From Brachypodium distachyon (lineage: Eukaryota; Streptophyta; Magnoliopsida; Poales; Poaceae): a stretch of DNA of 64,000 nt. The stretch lies in the NCBI RefSeq assembly GCF_000005505.3, contig NC_016132.3, positions 53,954,914-54,018,913 on the forward strand. Direction: 5' to 3'. The translations under genes and the position numbers were made by a program. This document shows, piece after piece, positions 1-12,351 of this stretch; position 1 is the first letter of the stretch; every line of letters begins with the position of its first letter. The notes under the pieces were generated by a model that searched no databases, was not told the origin of the DNA, and saw only the letters and a list, made by a program, of their open reading frames with translations.

Positions 1-3000
1 ACGTCGGAGCGGGCGAGCTCCTCCTTGAGGCCGAAGAGCTCGTCGTAGTGCCGCATGCACTCCTCCACGATGAGCCCCAGGTTGCCGTCCACCAGGTGCG
101 CCTGCAGCGCGCCGCGGAGCTCCGCCAGCCGCTTGCCGTCGTCGTCCAGCCACCGCGCGTACTCCATGTCGAACACGGCCGCCCCTGTTTGTGTTTACAT
201 TTACAGCGGCGCAAGAAATTACTGCCAGCTGAGGGTAAAAAGTACTTCAGGCTTTGCAGTAAGAGGGTGTTATTGAGTGGACGGCGCTCATTACCAGAGC
301 TCAGGTCCCCGGATCCGCTGCACCCTCCAAGAAATGTCCCCTGGAACAAGCAATTTGCACAGAATTTTTTTTTTGAGATGATAATTATTCAAGGTGTCAA
401 AAGAACAGGAGAGGTCGAGCTGGAGCAAACCTGCGACCGTGCTCTCTGGAGTTCTTGCTCCATCTGCTGGAGCCTGACCCTGCTAGTTTCCAAGTTCTGC
501 ACGTAAGCCTGTAAAAAAAGTACAGTCAAAGGCGATTAATCTTACCAAGCAGTGTTTATGATAATCAATCAGAGGTAATAACAAGTGCATGGATCTTTTG
601 GGTACCTTTTTCCTCAGCCTGCTCTTCTTTGCAGCTTCTCTGTTCTGTGCTAGTCGCCGTTCCGTCTGTTGTGAAAGCAGAGCAGTTTAAGATGATGGAT
701 ACAGTTCCAAGAGGCAGCAAACAAGGAGTGGATAATACTGAAGCAGTACAGTAGCTAGCCCACCTTGGAATCTACCAACTTGCCATCTTTCCTTGCGAGT
801 CCATGTTTCCTCTGTGCAAAAGTACACCGAAAAGGCATGGAATTAGAGCATGTGTATAGTGGTATATTGTTCCTCCCTATACAGCTCAGTGCCTCGCCTC
901 GACGTCAAAGGAAGAAGCAGCAGCAACAGCAGCTACAGGAGAACAAGATGGTGCATGGGAGCCATAGCTCCTGTCCATTGTTGATCCAGCAATCAATCGG
1001 TAGCCGGTGCACAGTGCCATCCTGCTTCTTCCCCTCATGAGTCGTGACCTTTTGGCTGTAGCTGTCCCCGATACTGATAGCTCGGACAGCGAGCTGTGCT
1101 GGCCATAACTGTCACCGGTGTTTCCCAAAGGGCGCAGAGGAGATAAGATGGGGGGTTTATCATGGTATCATCCTGCTTTTATCCACCCACCCTGGGAGAG
1201 ACAAAAGGCAATTTAGGGCGACCCCCCGTTCCATCAGTTCGCATGGTATTGGTGTGTCCTCTAACCAGGTACAGCTGCATTGACCAGATGCTATTAGGTG
1301 TCCAATCAATCCAGGACTCTGCCCGGCCATTTTCTCCCAACCAAAGCATGTCCCTTCTTCCCCCGTGTGCAAAGGGAACAAGCCCTTTATGTTTTGTGTT
1401 TACTTAAGACACCATCATGGAGACATAACACAGCCGGATGTATAGCTAGCTACGGAAGATTGTCTGTGACTACACAAGACGTACTGCTTCTTTGCCGTGC
1501 ACCGGTTCAGGGCCAGGCGACAGGATGTAACAATGCTAGAGTACTACTACTAGCACGACGGGTTCCTAGCCGTTTCGTTAGCATCCCAAGATCGAAGCTA
1601 GAGTTTGACAACATTGTTCGGGGAAGCAAGCATAAACGCATGTGTCTCGGCCGGTACGAAGGAGCAGGCAGGGGTCGTATGATATGATGATAGGAAAAGG
1701 TCAAGAAAGCTGGGGGGAGAGTACCTTGTCATGGTCGCCTCCGTGCAGCGGCAGCTGCAGCTGCTGCTGAAAGCTTGGGGCGGCAGCGAGGGTTGCAGGT
1801 GGAGGAGCGAAGGCTGGCTTGTAGCTGTAATCGTCAGTGGTCACCATCATGACCTCCTGCCGTTGCTGCTGCGGCTGCTGCTCGGAGGAGGAGGGGGGCG
1901 AGGGCCTGATGCTGCTGGCTGGGCCTGGGGACACCAGCTCCATCTGCGCCATTGTGTTCCGAGCTGAGCTCGAGTCAGTGGTGCTCCCGACTGACTGCTG
2001 CGAATTCCCCTGTTCAGCAATTAACACACAGCAAGCAAACAGTGAGTGAGGTGGTGGCGCAAACAAAATTAATGTGCCTCTGAAACGAGAGTGGGGGGAG
2101 CACGTTTTCAAGCCCCTCTACTCTCTTTTGTTTCTTAATAGCTCGTGGTTGGTACGGACGGACGGAGCCAAGAAGAAGAAGAACGAGTCTTTTTCTCCTT
2201 GGGTTCAGCGAGTAGCAGGGGTGGGGAGTGAATGATCATGGGAAGCGGGTCCTTACACTGTGCAGCTGCTGTTGGTGCCTCATTGGCCACGAAGGGAAGA
2301 TCTCCAGCGTGGGGGGCCTGGCCGCGAGGTATCCTGCCGCTGCCGCTGCATATGCATACATACAAAGAGAATTAAAAAGCCAAGCCTTTTTATCGACTTC
2401 CGTTGCTGTTCCCTGTTCTTCCCTTCTCTCTCCTCCTCCAAGAAGCTGTAGCGAGACATGAGATAGGGAGAGCAAGGAGCTCAAGGAGAAGCTGTAGCGA
2501 GAAGGAGGTGAAGTGAGTTATTAAGGACGACATGCTCGATGTCGATGCTGTGTCTTTTTTTCCATCTTTGTGGCATTTATTTGCTGCATGTAGGCCAGCC
2601 AAGCCACTGTGCCTAGGAACGCAAAAGGCGAGGCATGTCTCTCCCCTTCCATCCACGGTGGCGCTGGCCGGCGAGCAACACGCTGAGAAATTGCCCCTTT
2701 TTTGGAGGAGATGCAGAGAACAAGTCAGAGGAAGAAGAAGGCTTACACTTTGCACTGTGCATGTCACTGGTGATCATGCTGCCGGGATGATGACCGACAC
2801 CGCCGGCGTTGGCTGCGCCATGGATGAGGGCTTCCTCCAGCTCCCCGAAGTAGGCGGCGGCCGCGGCTGCAGGCTGGAAGTCCCTGCCCAAGCAGTAGCG
2901 CACAGAGCTCATCACACCGGTGCTTAGCTAGCTTAGCTATAGCTTATGCTGTAGCTGTAGGAAAATCAAAGCAGATAAAAAAGCTTTTCGAGAATGGAAA

Positions 3001-3574
3001 GGCAGGGAGTGCTGCTAAAGCAAAGAGGGTTAAGATCGAGCTGGACAGATAAGGATGAGGGGGCCAAAAGACGGATGGAGTCTCGGTGCCCAAATCACTC
3101 GCAAGGACAGGATTCAGGCCTTAGGCATTAAGAAATAACTGGTGCGTGCGGCAGAGGTGTAATCCAATGAAAAGGAGCATAAGCATATATTTGTGTGGAA
3201 TAAGTTTGTTAAAAAGATGGATAAAAGGGAGGCACAAAACATGATTAAACAAGTAGCGCACTGAAAAAGATTTGGGAACTAGTTGCAAGAAAAGCATGCT
3301 ATGGTCGTCTGATCTTGCTAGCTTTCTTGCATGAGCTGAGATGAGAATACGAGATAGATAGCTCAAACCTCCAAAAAAAGGAAAGAAAAAACTTTGCGAC
3401 GAAGAATGAGTATAGAGCAGAGCAGTAGTACAAGAAGCTGGCAGGCAGTGCAGCGGACGCGTGTGCTTGGACTCCGCCATGATATGGAAGTGCTGCTTGG
3501 TTGAGGTGCACTGCTGCTCTCTCATGGTCATGGGCGCTCGCCATCCTCCAAGAACTCTCCTCACCTTGCACCAT
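1..3574 (-). CDS. TGA-type bZIP transcription factor with DOG1 domain (partial, cut at window edge)
   Basis: This is a nuclear DNA-binding activator of the TGA family, which binds TGACG (as-1-like) sites. Coding exons read on the minus strand are 3574-3432, 2883-2747, 2345-2257, 2009-1725, 665-606, 508-431, 340-295 and 184-1. All have GT-AG borders and compatible phases. The N-terminal part carries GELEEALIHG and PTLEIFPSWP, blocks typical of the long-N-terminus TGA9/TGA10/LIGULELESS2-like group. It is followed by a Gln/Pro-rich exon. The basic region is RRLAQNREAAKKSRLRKK (exon 665-606), with the conserved N-x7-R. The zipper follows in exon 508-431. The DOG1 domain starts at AAVFDMEYARWLDDDGKRLA and runs off the window, so the C-terminus is missing. 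Start: ATG at 3574; a second in-frame ATG at 3544 is possible. The family is certain. The clade is an inference from the N-terminal motifs, and the two 5' exon borders are less certain. Confidence 0.88.
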
Positions 3575-4250
3575 GATCACCAGCTATGCTGCTGCTGCTG
3601 CTGCTGCTGCCAACGAGAGGCTAGGCCAGAGTGAGTGAGATGGGGGGAGAAAGAGGACCAGAGAGAGAAAGAGAGAGAGGGAGAACATATGTACATACCA
3701 TCCTGGAGCAAGCATGCGAGGGGAGGGAGAGATGAATGATGGGATTGCCGCTGCTCTGCCTGGCTAGCTCTTTGCTTCTGGGTTCTCACACCACTGGCAA
3801 ATTGAATCCGCCTTGGAGTTTCATCCACTGTACTGCAAAGAAGATCTTGTCCTCTTCAACACGTCCTACGACCCTGTCTTTCTTTTTCTTCACAGGCTAG
3901 AGAGAGAGATGCGGTGGGGCTTTGCTGTCAGGGATTCTGCCTCCTGCTCCACTCCTTGTAACCACCTTTCATCTCCCATTGGTCGCCCTCTGTCTCTCTC
4001 CTCTGAGACGGCAAGTACTCAACAAGAGGAGCATTGAATAGAGAGAGAGAACGTTTCAAAAAACTTAAAAAGTATATATTGAGAGAAAGGCACACAAGCT
4101 TTTTTAAAAAGGGGGGAAGCTTGAGAAGTTGTTCTCCACCTCCATCTCCTTCTTCCTACATCTTCTGTTGAAAGGAGAGGGACAAGAAATAGGGGGGAGA
4201 GAGACAGGGAGTTGATTTGTCAACTACATTCTCAGCGCTCCATAATACTC
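3575..4250 (-). promoter_or_regulatory. 5' leader/proximal promoter of the TGA bZIP gene, GA-rich with a GCT microsatellite
   Basis: The stretch upstream of the bZIP start holds a (GCT)n run at 3588-3610, which reads as CAG repeats in the sense strand about 14 nt before the ATG. It also holds several GA/CT-rich runs (about 3657-3682, 3898-3911, 4036-4050, 4195-4213). CT-rich leaders are common in plant regulatory genes. I could not place a TATA box or the transcription start with confidence. Confidence 0.45.
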
Positions 4251-5607
4251 ATATCAGATATGTATGATCCACATATCACAAACAATTCTAGTTTATTTAC
4301 TCATATGGATATTCCTAACCGAAGCACCACGAAAATATCAGATATGCACATATGATAGACCACCACTCCAATGTGAAAACCCACTTGCATTGGAATTCTG
4401 GGGTGCATGGAAATCTGTTGGTTTGGGACTGTCTGTGCTCCAGAAATTCTTCAATTCAGAGGTCAACATCAGTGCATTGTCATGAACCAAATACTAGAAA
4501 GATTCTTTCCTCAAAGAGAGAAAATAATAATAATGTTTGTTCTCAAGAAGAGCTCTCTCTCTTAGCCTAGGCCTCCCTGTGATGTTATGGATCAATCTAG
4601 CTTAGGTAGGGAGTACACATGTTGTGAGCTCAGTTGTGAGGGGCCAAGTTGCTCACTAGATACTACCAGTGCTTAATCCTTCTTTGCCTAAGTAGGGCCT
4701 TGGAGCATATATAAACCGCAGCTGGAACAGAGTCTGCATGGCGCCATGGACAGAAGATGCATTCATACTAGCTGGACACACAATGCTGAAACTTCTTTTC
4801 AGCTCACTTCTCTCTCGCTTTCTCTCCAGATTTCTGAAGCTTTTTTTACGAGTCCTGTTCTACTAGAGTTGGTCAAAGGTGAGTTAGAAAAAGTCTTGTT
4901 CATGTGCCGGAGTCTGCCCACTGCCCAGACTACATCAGCGAATTACGGAACAGTACAGCGTAGGGTAAAAAAGAACTGTATTCTAGTACTACTGCCGATG
5001 GTCACCGGCTCAATTGTTTTAGAGAGATTCGGTAGATCTCTTCACAGGAATGGGCCTGCAGTAAGTGTCTATTCTTCACGAATTTTATAAGCAGAGAAGA
5101 ATATTTTCTCAACGATGGGGAGAGACAAGAATAATGTAGGCAAATCACGGAGTGAACTTCACGCAAGGATAGGAAATGGAATGCCTGTTTTGGCGAATTG
5201 TTCTTTTACCGCGCTACTGTGGTAAATTGGGTTTTTCTTTTGGACTCGTGCTTCTTTTTTTCAAGTTTTCTCGTAGTAGTGTTTTGTTTTGGATAACTGA
5301 CCGGTATGAGTTTTTCCCTCAATTCCCATACAGTTTTTTGACAAAAAAATAATAATTTCTATCTCTCGGTCTTTACATCCAGATGATGCACACAACTCAA
5401 AATAAAAGGACAACATGTTCTAGAGGACAAATGACTACAAGAAAGAAAATACCATCAAACACAAACTATCCAAACCGACATGTAAGGTGTTGAAGCTGTA
5501 ATGAAATGGTAGTGGTCAATATTCATGCGCCGGAATGTAGCCGACAACGTAAATCTCATCAAGCGAATAAAATGTCTCACGTTTCGCCTATTCGTGCATG
5601 ATGTGCT
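4251..5607. other. Intergenic, nothing recognised
   Basis: AT-rich spacer. Open frames here are short, start at arbitrary positions and show no domain. No gene or complete element could be supported. Confidence 0.5.
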
Positions 5608-5749
5608 TATGTAGTTTTGAGATGCAGTTCGGTGTTGCGACACCATATCGTCCGATGATCGCATATGTAGTTTTGAGATGCAATTCGGTGTTGCGACACC
5701 ATATCGTCCGATGATCGCATATGTAGTTTTGAGATGCAATTCGGTGTTC
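5608..5749. repeat. 56-bp tandem repeat, about 2.5 copies
   Basis: Units start at 5608, 5664 and 5720 with TATGTAGTTTTGAGATGCA. The first two units differ by about one base. The third stops matching near 5749, just before a short (CAG)n run at about 5767-5781. The unit contains the near-palindrome TCGTCCGATGATCG. Open minus-strand frames through it are a by-product of a period not divisible by three. Confidence 0.9.
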
Positions 5750-5781
5750 CGAACTTGTACAACAAAGCAGCAGCAGCAGCA

Positions 5782-7406
5782 GAAAGGTCAATGATTTCAA
5801 CTTTTTCATCAGTTATTATGTCCATGGTTGCGACTTTTACTTGATTCATTTAAGGGGGATCCACCATACTGGAATATGTTCTCTTATAAGAGCAGAAAAG
5901 GTAAGCCTGCTGCCATGAAATCGAAATCACTCTGGGCGAGGAATGTCAAGGTATAAAGTGGCACAGTGTATACTGCATAGTGGATACCGAGTTCCACAAA
6001 AGTACCACTCAGGCATGGAACATTATGGTATTCTACAAACTCGCACTATTTGACAGCATGTAAAGGAATTTAGAATCAAAATTTATCCCATGAATAACAT
6101 GTTTATATATTGTACATAAGCATCAAAGCATGTGCCCAATAAATCTCAACTGAACCATTTCGTTTCAGTTTGAAGAAATGAATCACAAGAAAAGATGATT
6201 TTTCAGGGCAAAAAAAGAATCGCATCGCTGTAATGCATGCACAAATTCAGGAATCTGGATTCAGCGAATAGGTCGACCAAAAAACTTTCTTTAACCATGC
6301 AGCTGACAGTTACGAGCCAAGTGGTTCTCAATTCCTCATGAAGTAGGATCAAAGGTAAATCTGCATGTAAGAAAGTTAAGCATGGGTTAAACTCAAAGTT
6401 AAAACAATAAAGGATCTATCCAAAAGAAACATAAGGAAGCAAAGAATTATCCAAAACTAGTGAAGCAAAGCTATAAGCCAGAACTGGCACGGAATAGTTC
6501 ATCTAGGGCCTGCTAGATTCCAGGACAAGGTTAAAACTTGAAACAGAGCTGCACAGTTAGCAGCAGGCAGAAAAGAGAGAAGGTAAAATGACAAAAAATA
6601 ATTGTTTGCAGAATCAGTGCTTCAGGAAATCACGAAAGATGGCTAGAATAGACCATAAGCTAATATTTTTTATTTTTTCTGAATAGAACAGCTAATTATT
6701 TAGAGTATTTAGTGATTGTTCACAGAAGTATACACACAGATTACTTATGTCCTGAAAACCGTAAGACCAACAAATGGTTAATTCTCAGTGTCTCCTCTAA
6801 ACAATAGCAGGTGAATGAGCTGCTCAAGGATAGGAATGGATTGCCTAGTATCAAATAGATCTTACTAGATGTGCATAGTGGAACTGCTTCACGAACAGGA
6901 GCTAAGCAACATAAAAGTCTGCCAACAAATACATTTTGCGGGTTAGACAAAGCCACGCGAAGTGTGCGTACTAGATACTAGTCAAACTAATATTGCACAA
7001 CTTATCCACCAATGAGGATGTCTGACCATATGAAAAACAGCATACCAGTATGAGAACAATTAATTCAGAAATCAGATGCTCGCAAATGTACAAACTATAA
7101 AGTATGAACATGAACATTGTAGTAGGGCAAATATTACTCAAAGTGAGAGTTACATTGCTACAGCGAATGTTACCATGAACCAGTGGTTCCTAGTTTTCTT
7201 CAAGGGGGATTTGGTTATATGCAGAGTATATATTAGTACATATACAGAAAAAGTAAAGCTGGCTATTAAGCAAGATAATGTAGCATCAAACAACCAATTA
7301 CAGTATTTCATAAATTCCGTTTACAGCAGAGTACCCCTGTCAATTTCTACAATTTTTTGGACTAAGTTCAGGTCTGAGTAACTTTCATAGTTTTATATGT
7401 AGGTCA
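5782..7406. other. Intergenic, nothing recognised
   Basis: AT-rich sequence without a convincing exon on either strand. It lies between the bZIP promoter and the 3' side of the F-box gene. Confidence 0.5.
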
Positions 7407-7480
7407 CTCGATCTGCATCTTAAAATGATGTGATCACAAACTAAGAACTCGATCTGTATCTTAAAATGATGTGATCACAA
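7407..7480. repeat. Short direct duplication, 41-bp period
   Basis: CTCGATCTGCATCTTAAAATG at 7407 recurs at 7448 with one change (TGTATC for TGCATC) and continues through GATGTGATCACAA in both copies. It lies downstream of the F-box gene's 3' end. Confidence 0.85.
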
Positions 7481-7929
7481 CTCAGCAGATTGCCATTTCC
7501 CCTTGAAAGGTTGGTTAAGCAACCAGGGGTAGCAAGATCGTAACATATGGTAAATTGAAATCATTAATAACACAATAGTAGCGATGCCTGCTTTTGTGCC
7601 ACCCCTACTGAAGCTCTTCCCTTAACAAAATTGTGGAGGTTTGAAATTTACCTCTGCATACCTTACAGACTGATATTTGAGGATCCAATATTTCACAGAG
7701 TAATATTTTTGTAATGCAACGAGATATATAACATAAATAACACCAGCAAATACTAATTTTACAGGGAAATGGCAAAAAAGAGAAAGAAAGAACAAGAAAA
7801 TAGCAGAAAGTAGAATTGTAACGAGGCTGTGCTGGAATATGTATTGAAGTCCTAAAGCACAAGAAGATTACCTGGTGGGACGACTTTGACTGAGCTAGGA
7901 TAAAGATGCCCATTTGACGTACTAGATGA

Positions 7930-9183
7930 TCACTCGTACTCAAATTGTACGTCAACATGCACATACTTTCTCATGAGACAGACTATAAAAGAGGTGAAGC
8001 TTGCTAACATCTGCCGCTCTTCGCGTGTTTTTGCCTCAGAAAGAACACCGTGTATGATAAGTTTCTTGAGATTTGGACACCTTTTAATCATCCCAAACAC
8101 CCAGGGTCCAAAGTGCTCACTTATTACTGTCCAGCCAAGTTCAAGAACTGAAACATTCTCCAGCGGTGACAATCCTTGCAGGCTATAATGAAGCAGCCCA
8201 TCTCGCAATTCATAACTTAATGAAAGATGCCTTAGAAGAGGAAATGAAACAGCAATAGATTCAGAGTCCACAATCTCATCTTCATCGTCAAACACAACAC
8301 CCCAGAAACGTAGCATCCGCAAGTTGGACGCTCTAGATATCATGTTGTAGAACTTCGGCCAGACTATCATAAAGTTACTCACATCCACTACCTCCAGATG
8401 ATCTGTACTCTCCCCAATATCCAAATGTGTAACACTCACATCATCAATCTTGAGGTGCTTTAGTGTGCCCTTCCCAGAGAGCTCAAACAAATCAAGGTTC
8501 AAAGCATTGAGGTGCAGGACCTCCAGATTATCTGCATCGAGTATGATCTTGTCCACACCAACTGTTTTTACAAAGAGGCTTTTCAAGGTATGGCTTGTCA
8601 ATTCCATTGTAGACTGCGAATCTGATGTGACAATCTCAAGGACATCAAGTGCCAACGACTCTATCTTCGGGCAAGCAGCAACTAAAAGGCTCAAATCCAG
8701 TGCAGAAATGCTCACATGCCTCAAATAAAGGGATTTAAGACAAGTGAACCTCTGGTAGCTTGGTTCAACACCGGTGATTGTGTTATGGTCCAAATCCAAC
8801 ACCTCCAGCTTCTGTCTCCCGCACTTCTCCAAGATGTTTACATTAGGATTGGTTTGGATATTGTAATACAAGCAGCGGAGTGTCTCCCTGGTATACATGA
8901 GCCACGCAATCACAGGTGCTGCGGAGAACTCATGTGTGTTATCTATATGAATAGAGAGGCATTGCAGCCCCATCGTCTGAAATATAGTCTGTGTGATGAT
9001 GATCTCCAACTGACGTGTAGTCATGTCACGGGGAAAGTCGTCTGAATTGAAAGACAGTGAATGGAGGTGCCTCCTGGAGGCTTCCCGCCACTTCCGGCAG
9101 GCTGCTGAGGCAACCATGACGTCACGTGCAGCACTAAGATGTGAAAGAATGTTGCCAATGACTTCCACCGGGAGGTGCTCCAT
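7930..9183 (-). CDS. F-box/LRR-repeat protein
   Basis: Single-exon 417-aa protein, a likely substrate-recognition subunit of an SCF E3 ubiquitin ligase. The F-box is at residues 1-45 (MEHLPVEVIGNILSHLSAAR, then CRKWREA), where SKP1/ASK would bind. It is followed by irregular leucine-rich repeats spaced along the whole length (for example LEVLDLDHN, LKSLYLRHVSISALDLSLL, NLRMLRFWGVVFDDEDE, LRHLSLSYELRDG). The protein ends in MRKYVHVDVQFEYE. From memory this C-terminus and overall length match the plant F-box/LRR family of Arabidopsis At1g67190, so I judge it complete. The substrate is unknown. The start is the first ATG after an upstream region with in-frame stops. The 5' leader appears to be split by an intron (see 9184-9800). 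Confidence 0.93.
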   Translation of the reverse strand: MEHLPVEVIGNILSHLSAARDVMVASAACRKWREASRRHLHSLSFNSDDFPRDMTTRQLEIIITQTIFQTMGLQCLSIHIDNTHEFSAAPVIAWLMYTRETLRCLYYNIQTNPNVNILEKCGRQKLEVLDLDHNTITGVEPSYQRFTCLKSLYLRHVSISALDLSLLVAACPKIESLALDVLEIVTSDSQSTMELTSHTLKSLFVKTVGVDKIILDADNLEVLHLNALNLDLFELSGKGTLKHLKIDDVSVTHLDIGESTDHLEVVDVSNFMIVWPKFYNMISRASNLRMLRFWGVVFDDEDEIVDSESIAVSFPLLRHLSLSYELRDGLLHYSLQGLSPLENVSVLELGWTVISEHFGPWVFGMIKRCPNLKKLIIHGVLSEAKTREERQMLASFTSFIVCLMRKYVHVDVQFEYE

Positions 9184-9800
9184 AATTGGCAGCCAACTGA
9201 ATTGCCCAGTTTGATCAGCTAAAACCTAATACAGAATTTGCCCAATCACAGTCAAGACGAGTATAGTGCCCACCGGAATTCATAGGGTTGCAAACATTTC
9301 ACAATGTGCAATGGTCAACAGAAATTCTACTGATCATAGATTTCGATCCAATCATCGCCCTTCCCTGCGGAACAGAAATAGTAGGCAGTAGTTAGCAGGG
9401 GCGGATCTAGATGGTGTGCTCATGTTCACCGGAATACCCACAAATTGTGGACAGTAGGATTTGACTAACGACTCGAAGAAAACGAACTCATACCTCAAAC
9501 CCCAATGGCCGAAGATTGCGGACGAGGTGTACGCCGCAGAAACACGGCGATGGCGAAGAACGGCAGCGGCGATGGCAACAACGCGCGTGAGAGGCGGGGG
9601 GGGGGGGGGGGGGGGGGGCTAACGGCACGGCGGCGGCTGTAGGGTAGGGCTACGGCATGGCGGCGGCTGTAGGGCACGCGGTTGTAGCCTGTAGGGCCGC
9701 GTTGGGGTTGGTGGGTAAAACTCAGGACTCGGGAGAAGGAGGAAAAATAAGGAGCAGGAGGGATGGGGTTTGGCCGTGGACAAGGTGCAGATTTTCTTTT
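9184..9800 (-). promoter_or_regulatory. 5' leader of the F-box gene with a probable leader intron and a C-tract
   Basis: On the minus strand a donor-like GGGTTTGAG|gtatgag lies near 9494 and an acceptor-like ctgttccgcag|GGAAGGG near 9367, implying an intron of about 130 bp in the 5' UTR. The proposed first leader exon contains an uninterrupted C tract in sense, seen as G on plus at 9596-9618. The 160-codon frame on this strand has no family resemblance and is treated as leader. Confidence 0.45.
9596..9618. repeat. Homopolymer G tract (23 G)
   Basis: Uninterrupted run of 23 G on plus. It lies in the presumed transcribed leader of the F-box gene, where it reads as C. Confidence 0.95.
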
Positions 9801-11680
9801 CCGGCTAAATAAGACATAGCAGGCGCGGGATAAAAATGCATAAAAATATATTAGACGAAGATTCATGGCCGCATTGATTGAGAATGGCATAGCAAAATGG
9901 ATTTCACGAAACTTGATTGCGAACATTTTGGTCAGAGACGTTGTCACAGAGAAGACGAGGTTGTGGGAAAACATCACGATGCTTGAGGATGATGTCGTGG
10001 AAGAGAAGGATGGCAGTGTTGGTTGTAGTGCTTACTGCGGAGGGTGTCGTCGAGGGTTGATGTGTACTGGTTGCGGAAGGTCATCCACGAGGATCATCGA
10101 GGGTGGAGGATGGTGACATGAGCACGAATTCGATCGGGATCGCCAGCAGAGGGCGGCGTGGAACGGTTAGGTTAGGTCTTCATGGTCGTCGCCTTTGTGG
10201 ATATGAGTGGGATGGGGCAATTTGGAGGATGGATGGGACGGGTGAAAGGAGCAATGTTTTTGGGTAGGAGGTGGCAATCCAAAGGTAAATTTGGCTACTC
10301 GCTGTTATGCTCAAAACTATAACTCCAAGCTAGCCCTTCGGAAAAGAGGCCTAATGGCTACGTAGGGCACGGATTTATTTCATTTAGGCTAGCTTGATCC
10401 ATGTGGATGGGTGGGAGTAGAAGGACCGACAAACTCGCCCAACCCGTCCTTAATCGCAAGCCTTCTACTATACTTACATCTTGTTTTCCAAGGGGGGTTT
10501 TCGCGTTTCCCTTCACCGATTCATGTGCTATGGTGTCGTAGCATAATCCTGTGCTGCAACGTACTAGAAGCATATAACAGCTTGGGTGCGATAATGACAT
10601 TTCTTTTTACGAGTATGTTTGTGATAGTTGCCAGTGGCGATGAGCAATGCCTACAACAGAATTGTTGTCCGTAAGCTCGGACGAGGAGACGCCGATTTAA
10701 GGAAATGAAGCATGAAAGTGGTAGTTTTGGGGTTCCTGAGAAACATTTTTTTGTGAGGCATAAGATGATGGGTCCCAGACTGACAACTAACGGAACCGAG
10801 TGCTATCACGCATGTTTCCTTTTTTTCTTGCTAAAACCGAACTAGACAAACACAGAGGCAAATGCTAAAAAAAAAGCGAATATGACATCTGCGTGTTTGA
10901 CGGACACAAAATGGTGGAGGGGAGGAGAATGTGCAGCTGATGAAGAAATCCAACCCCATCACGCTGGCGAAGAGGCCGTGATGATTGTCGATCGGCGGAA
11001 AGGCGTACATGATGTGACATATTTAGACAGTGGCGGATCCAGAGCGAGAGATATGTGGGTGCATCCCCTTGCAAACTCAATCATTCCACATTTTGTCCAC
11101 AAATACTTCTCCGTATTACATTTCAATGTATTTCTATAATTCATGTGTGTTCATCTGAACTAACAATAGATCTGTCACTGTATTTAGATTTATTGTAGGT
11201 TTGTTGCGGGCAGGATTAGATTGGCATGAAGTAGACTCGGCTATCCGGTACAATTGATGAAAAATTCAGACGTCAGAAACAGAAATTTCTATTTTCGTTA
11301 GTGTTCCGAGGGGAAACACCATTTTTTTCATTTCAGTTCTCATGAGAAAAATATACTAGTACTATATGTTTCCATCTTTGTTCCGCAATATTTCGTTTCT
11401 CTCTCTTTTATTTCTGTTTTTGAGATGGAAGGATTTTTATTTTCAGCCAAGCTGCCAAACCGTTAGCATGGTGCGAAATCCTCAATTCACCTCCTCTGCT
11501 CTTTCCCGTTGGGTCAAAACTCTACATCAACGGGCCTAAAAAAAAAAAGACTCTACATCAACGGGAAAAAGAAGAAGAAGAGAGGAAACGTGTTGTCTCT
11601 AAGCTGATAATCAGTTAATCACTGAAAGCCGTAAAATAGAAAATCCACCAGGCTTGACCAGTTCCACAGTCCCACCGTCG
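9801..11680. other. Intergenic between divergent F-box and FtsZ2 genes
   Basis: No exon with recognisable similarity. GGCGGATCC/TAGA-type motifs near 9397 and 11033 resemble ends of degraded plant transposons, but no second ends or target duplications were found. Confidence 0.45.
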
Positions 11681-12351
11681 AACTGCTGGGGGGCTTAACA
11701 AAACCAAAACCTTCTTAAACCCGTCGCCGACTCGCCGGCCGCCTCGTTCGGTCTATCGACAACCGCTCCCGCCTCACGCTCCCGTTGGCCGTGACTGACG
11801 CTCGCCGCCGTCCATTTCCCGTGGTGTCTGCCGCGTGTTGCCCCCCCCCCCCCCCCCCTCGAGCTCCGCAGCCACCCGCGAGATCTGATAGGTATTCCTG
11901 CATCCCCTCCTACCTATCCATCGGGTCTACACGGATTTATCCTGTATTTCAGTAGTTTTCGCGGAGGAGCGAATACGAATTTATCAGGAGGGATAGTTGG
12001 TCTTGTTTCACAATTTAAATTAGTTGCATTGTGTAATTTTTTTCCTACAGATTTGCAAAATTAACCGGTCCTTGTTTTTTAGAATGATAATCTCTAAGTT
12101 ACTGTACTACGGAGTACATCTTTAATCTAATAATTCGGATAAAAAAAATAGGGTATCCTGTTCTGTCAATCACCTGTAAATGTTGCCCACCGGCCACGGT
12201 GCCGGTACTCCACGGTTGATGGTGTTGTAACTTGTAATTACCCCTCTGCAGTTTTGGGGTGTAGAAACTGACGTGTTTGATGTTTCTAACGGAGAAGGAA
12301 TTGATTTACTAGTTTCAGCCATTGGTGAATTTCAGGTCTTGCTAATACAGG
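11681..12351 (+). promoter_or_regulatory. FTSZ2: 5' leader of FtsZ2 with a leader intron and a C tract
   Basis: A GC-rich exon-like stretch at about 11690-11890 ends in a good donor, GATCTGATAG|gtattcctgc, near 11890. An acceptor cctctgcag lies at about 12250 and the mRNA would then continue into the ATG at 12352. The first leader exon contains 18 consecutive C (11841-11858). Exon positions are inferred from splice signals only. Confidence 0.5.
11841..11858. repeat. Homopolymer C tract (18 C)
   Basis: Uninterrupted C run inside the presumed FtsZ2 5' leader. Confidence 0.95.

Noticed and set aside
48..506. Plus-strand frame at the left edge
   Set aside because: Overlaps minus-strand exons of the bZIP gene whose basic region, zipper and DOG1 motifs are clear.
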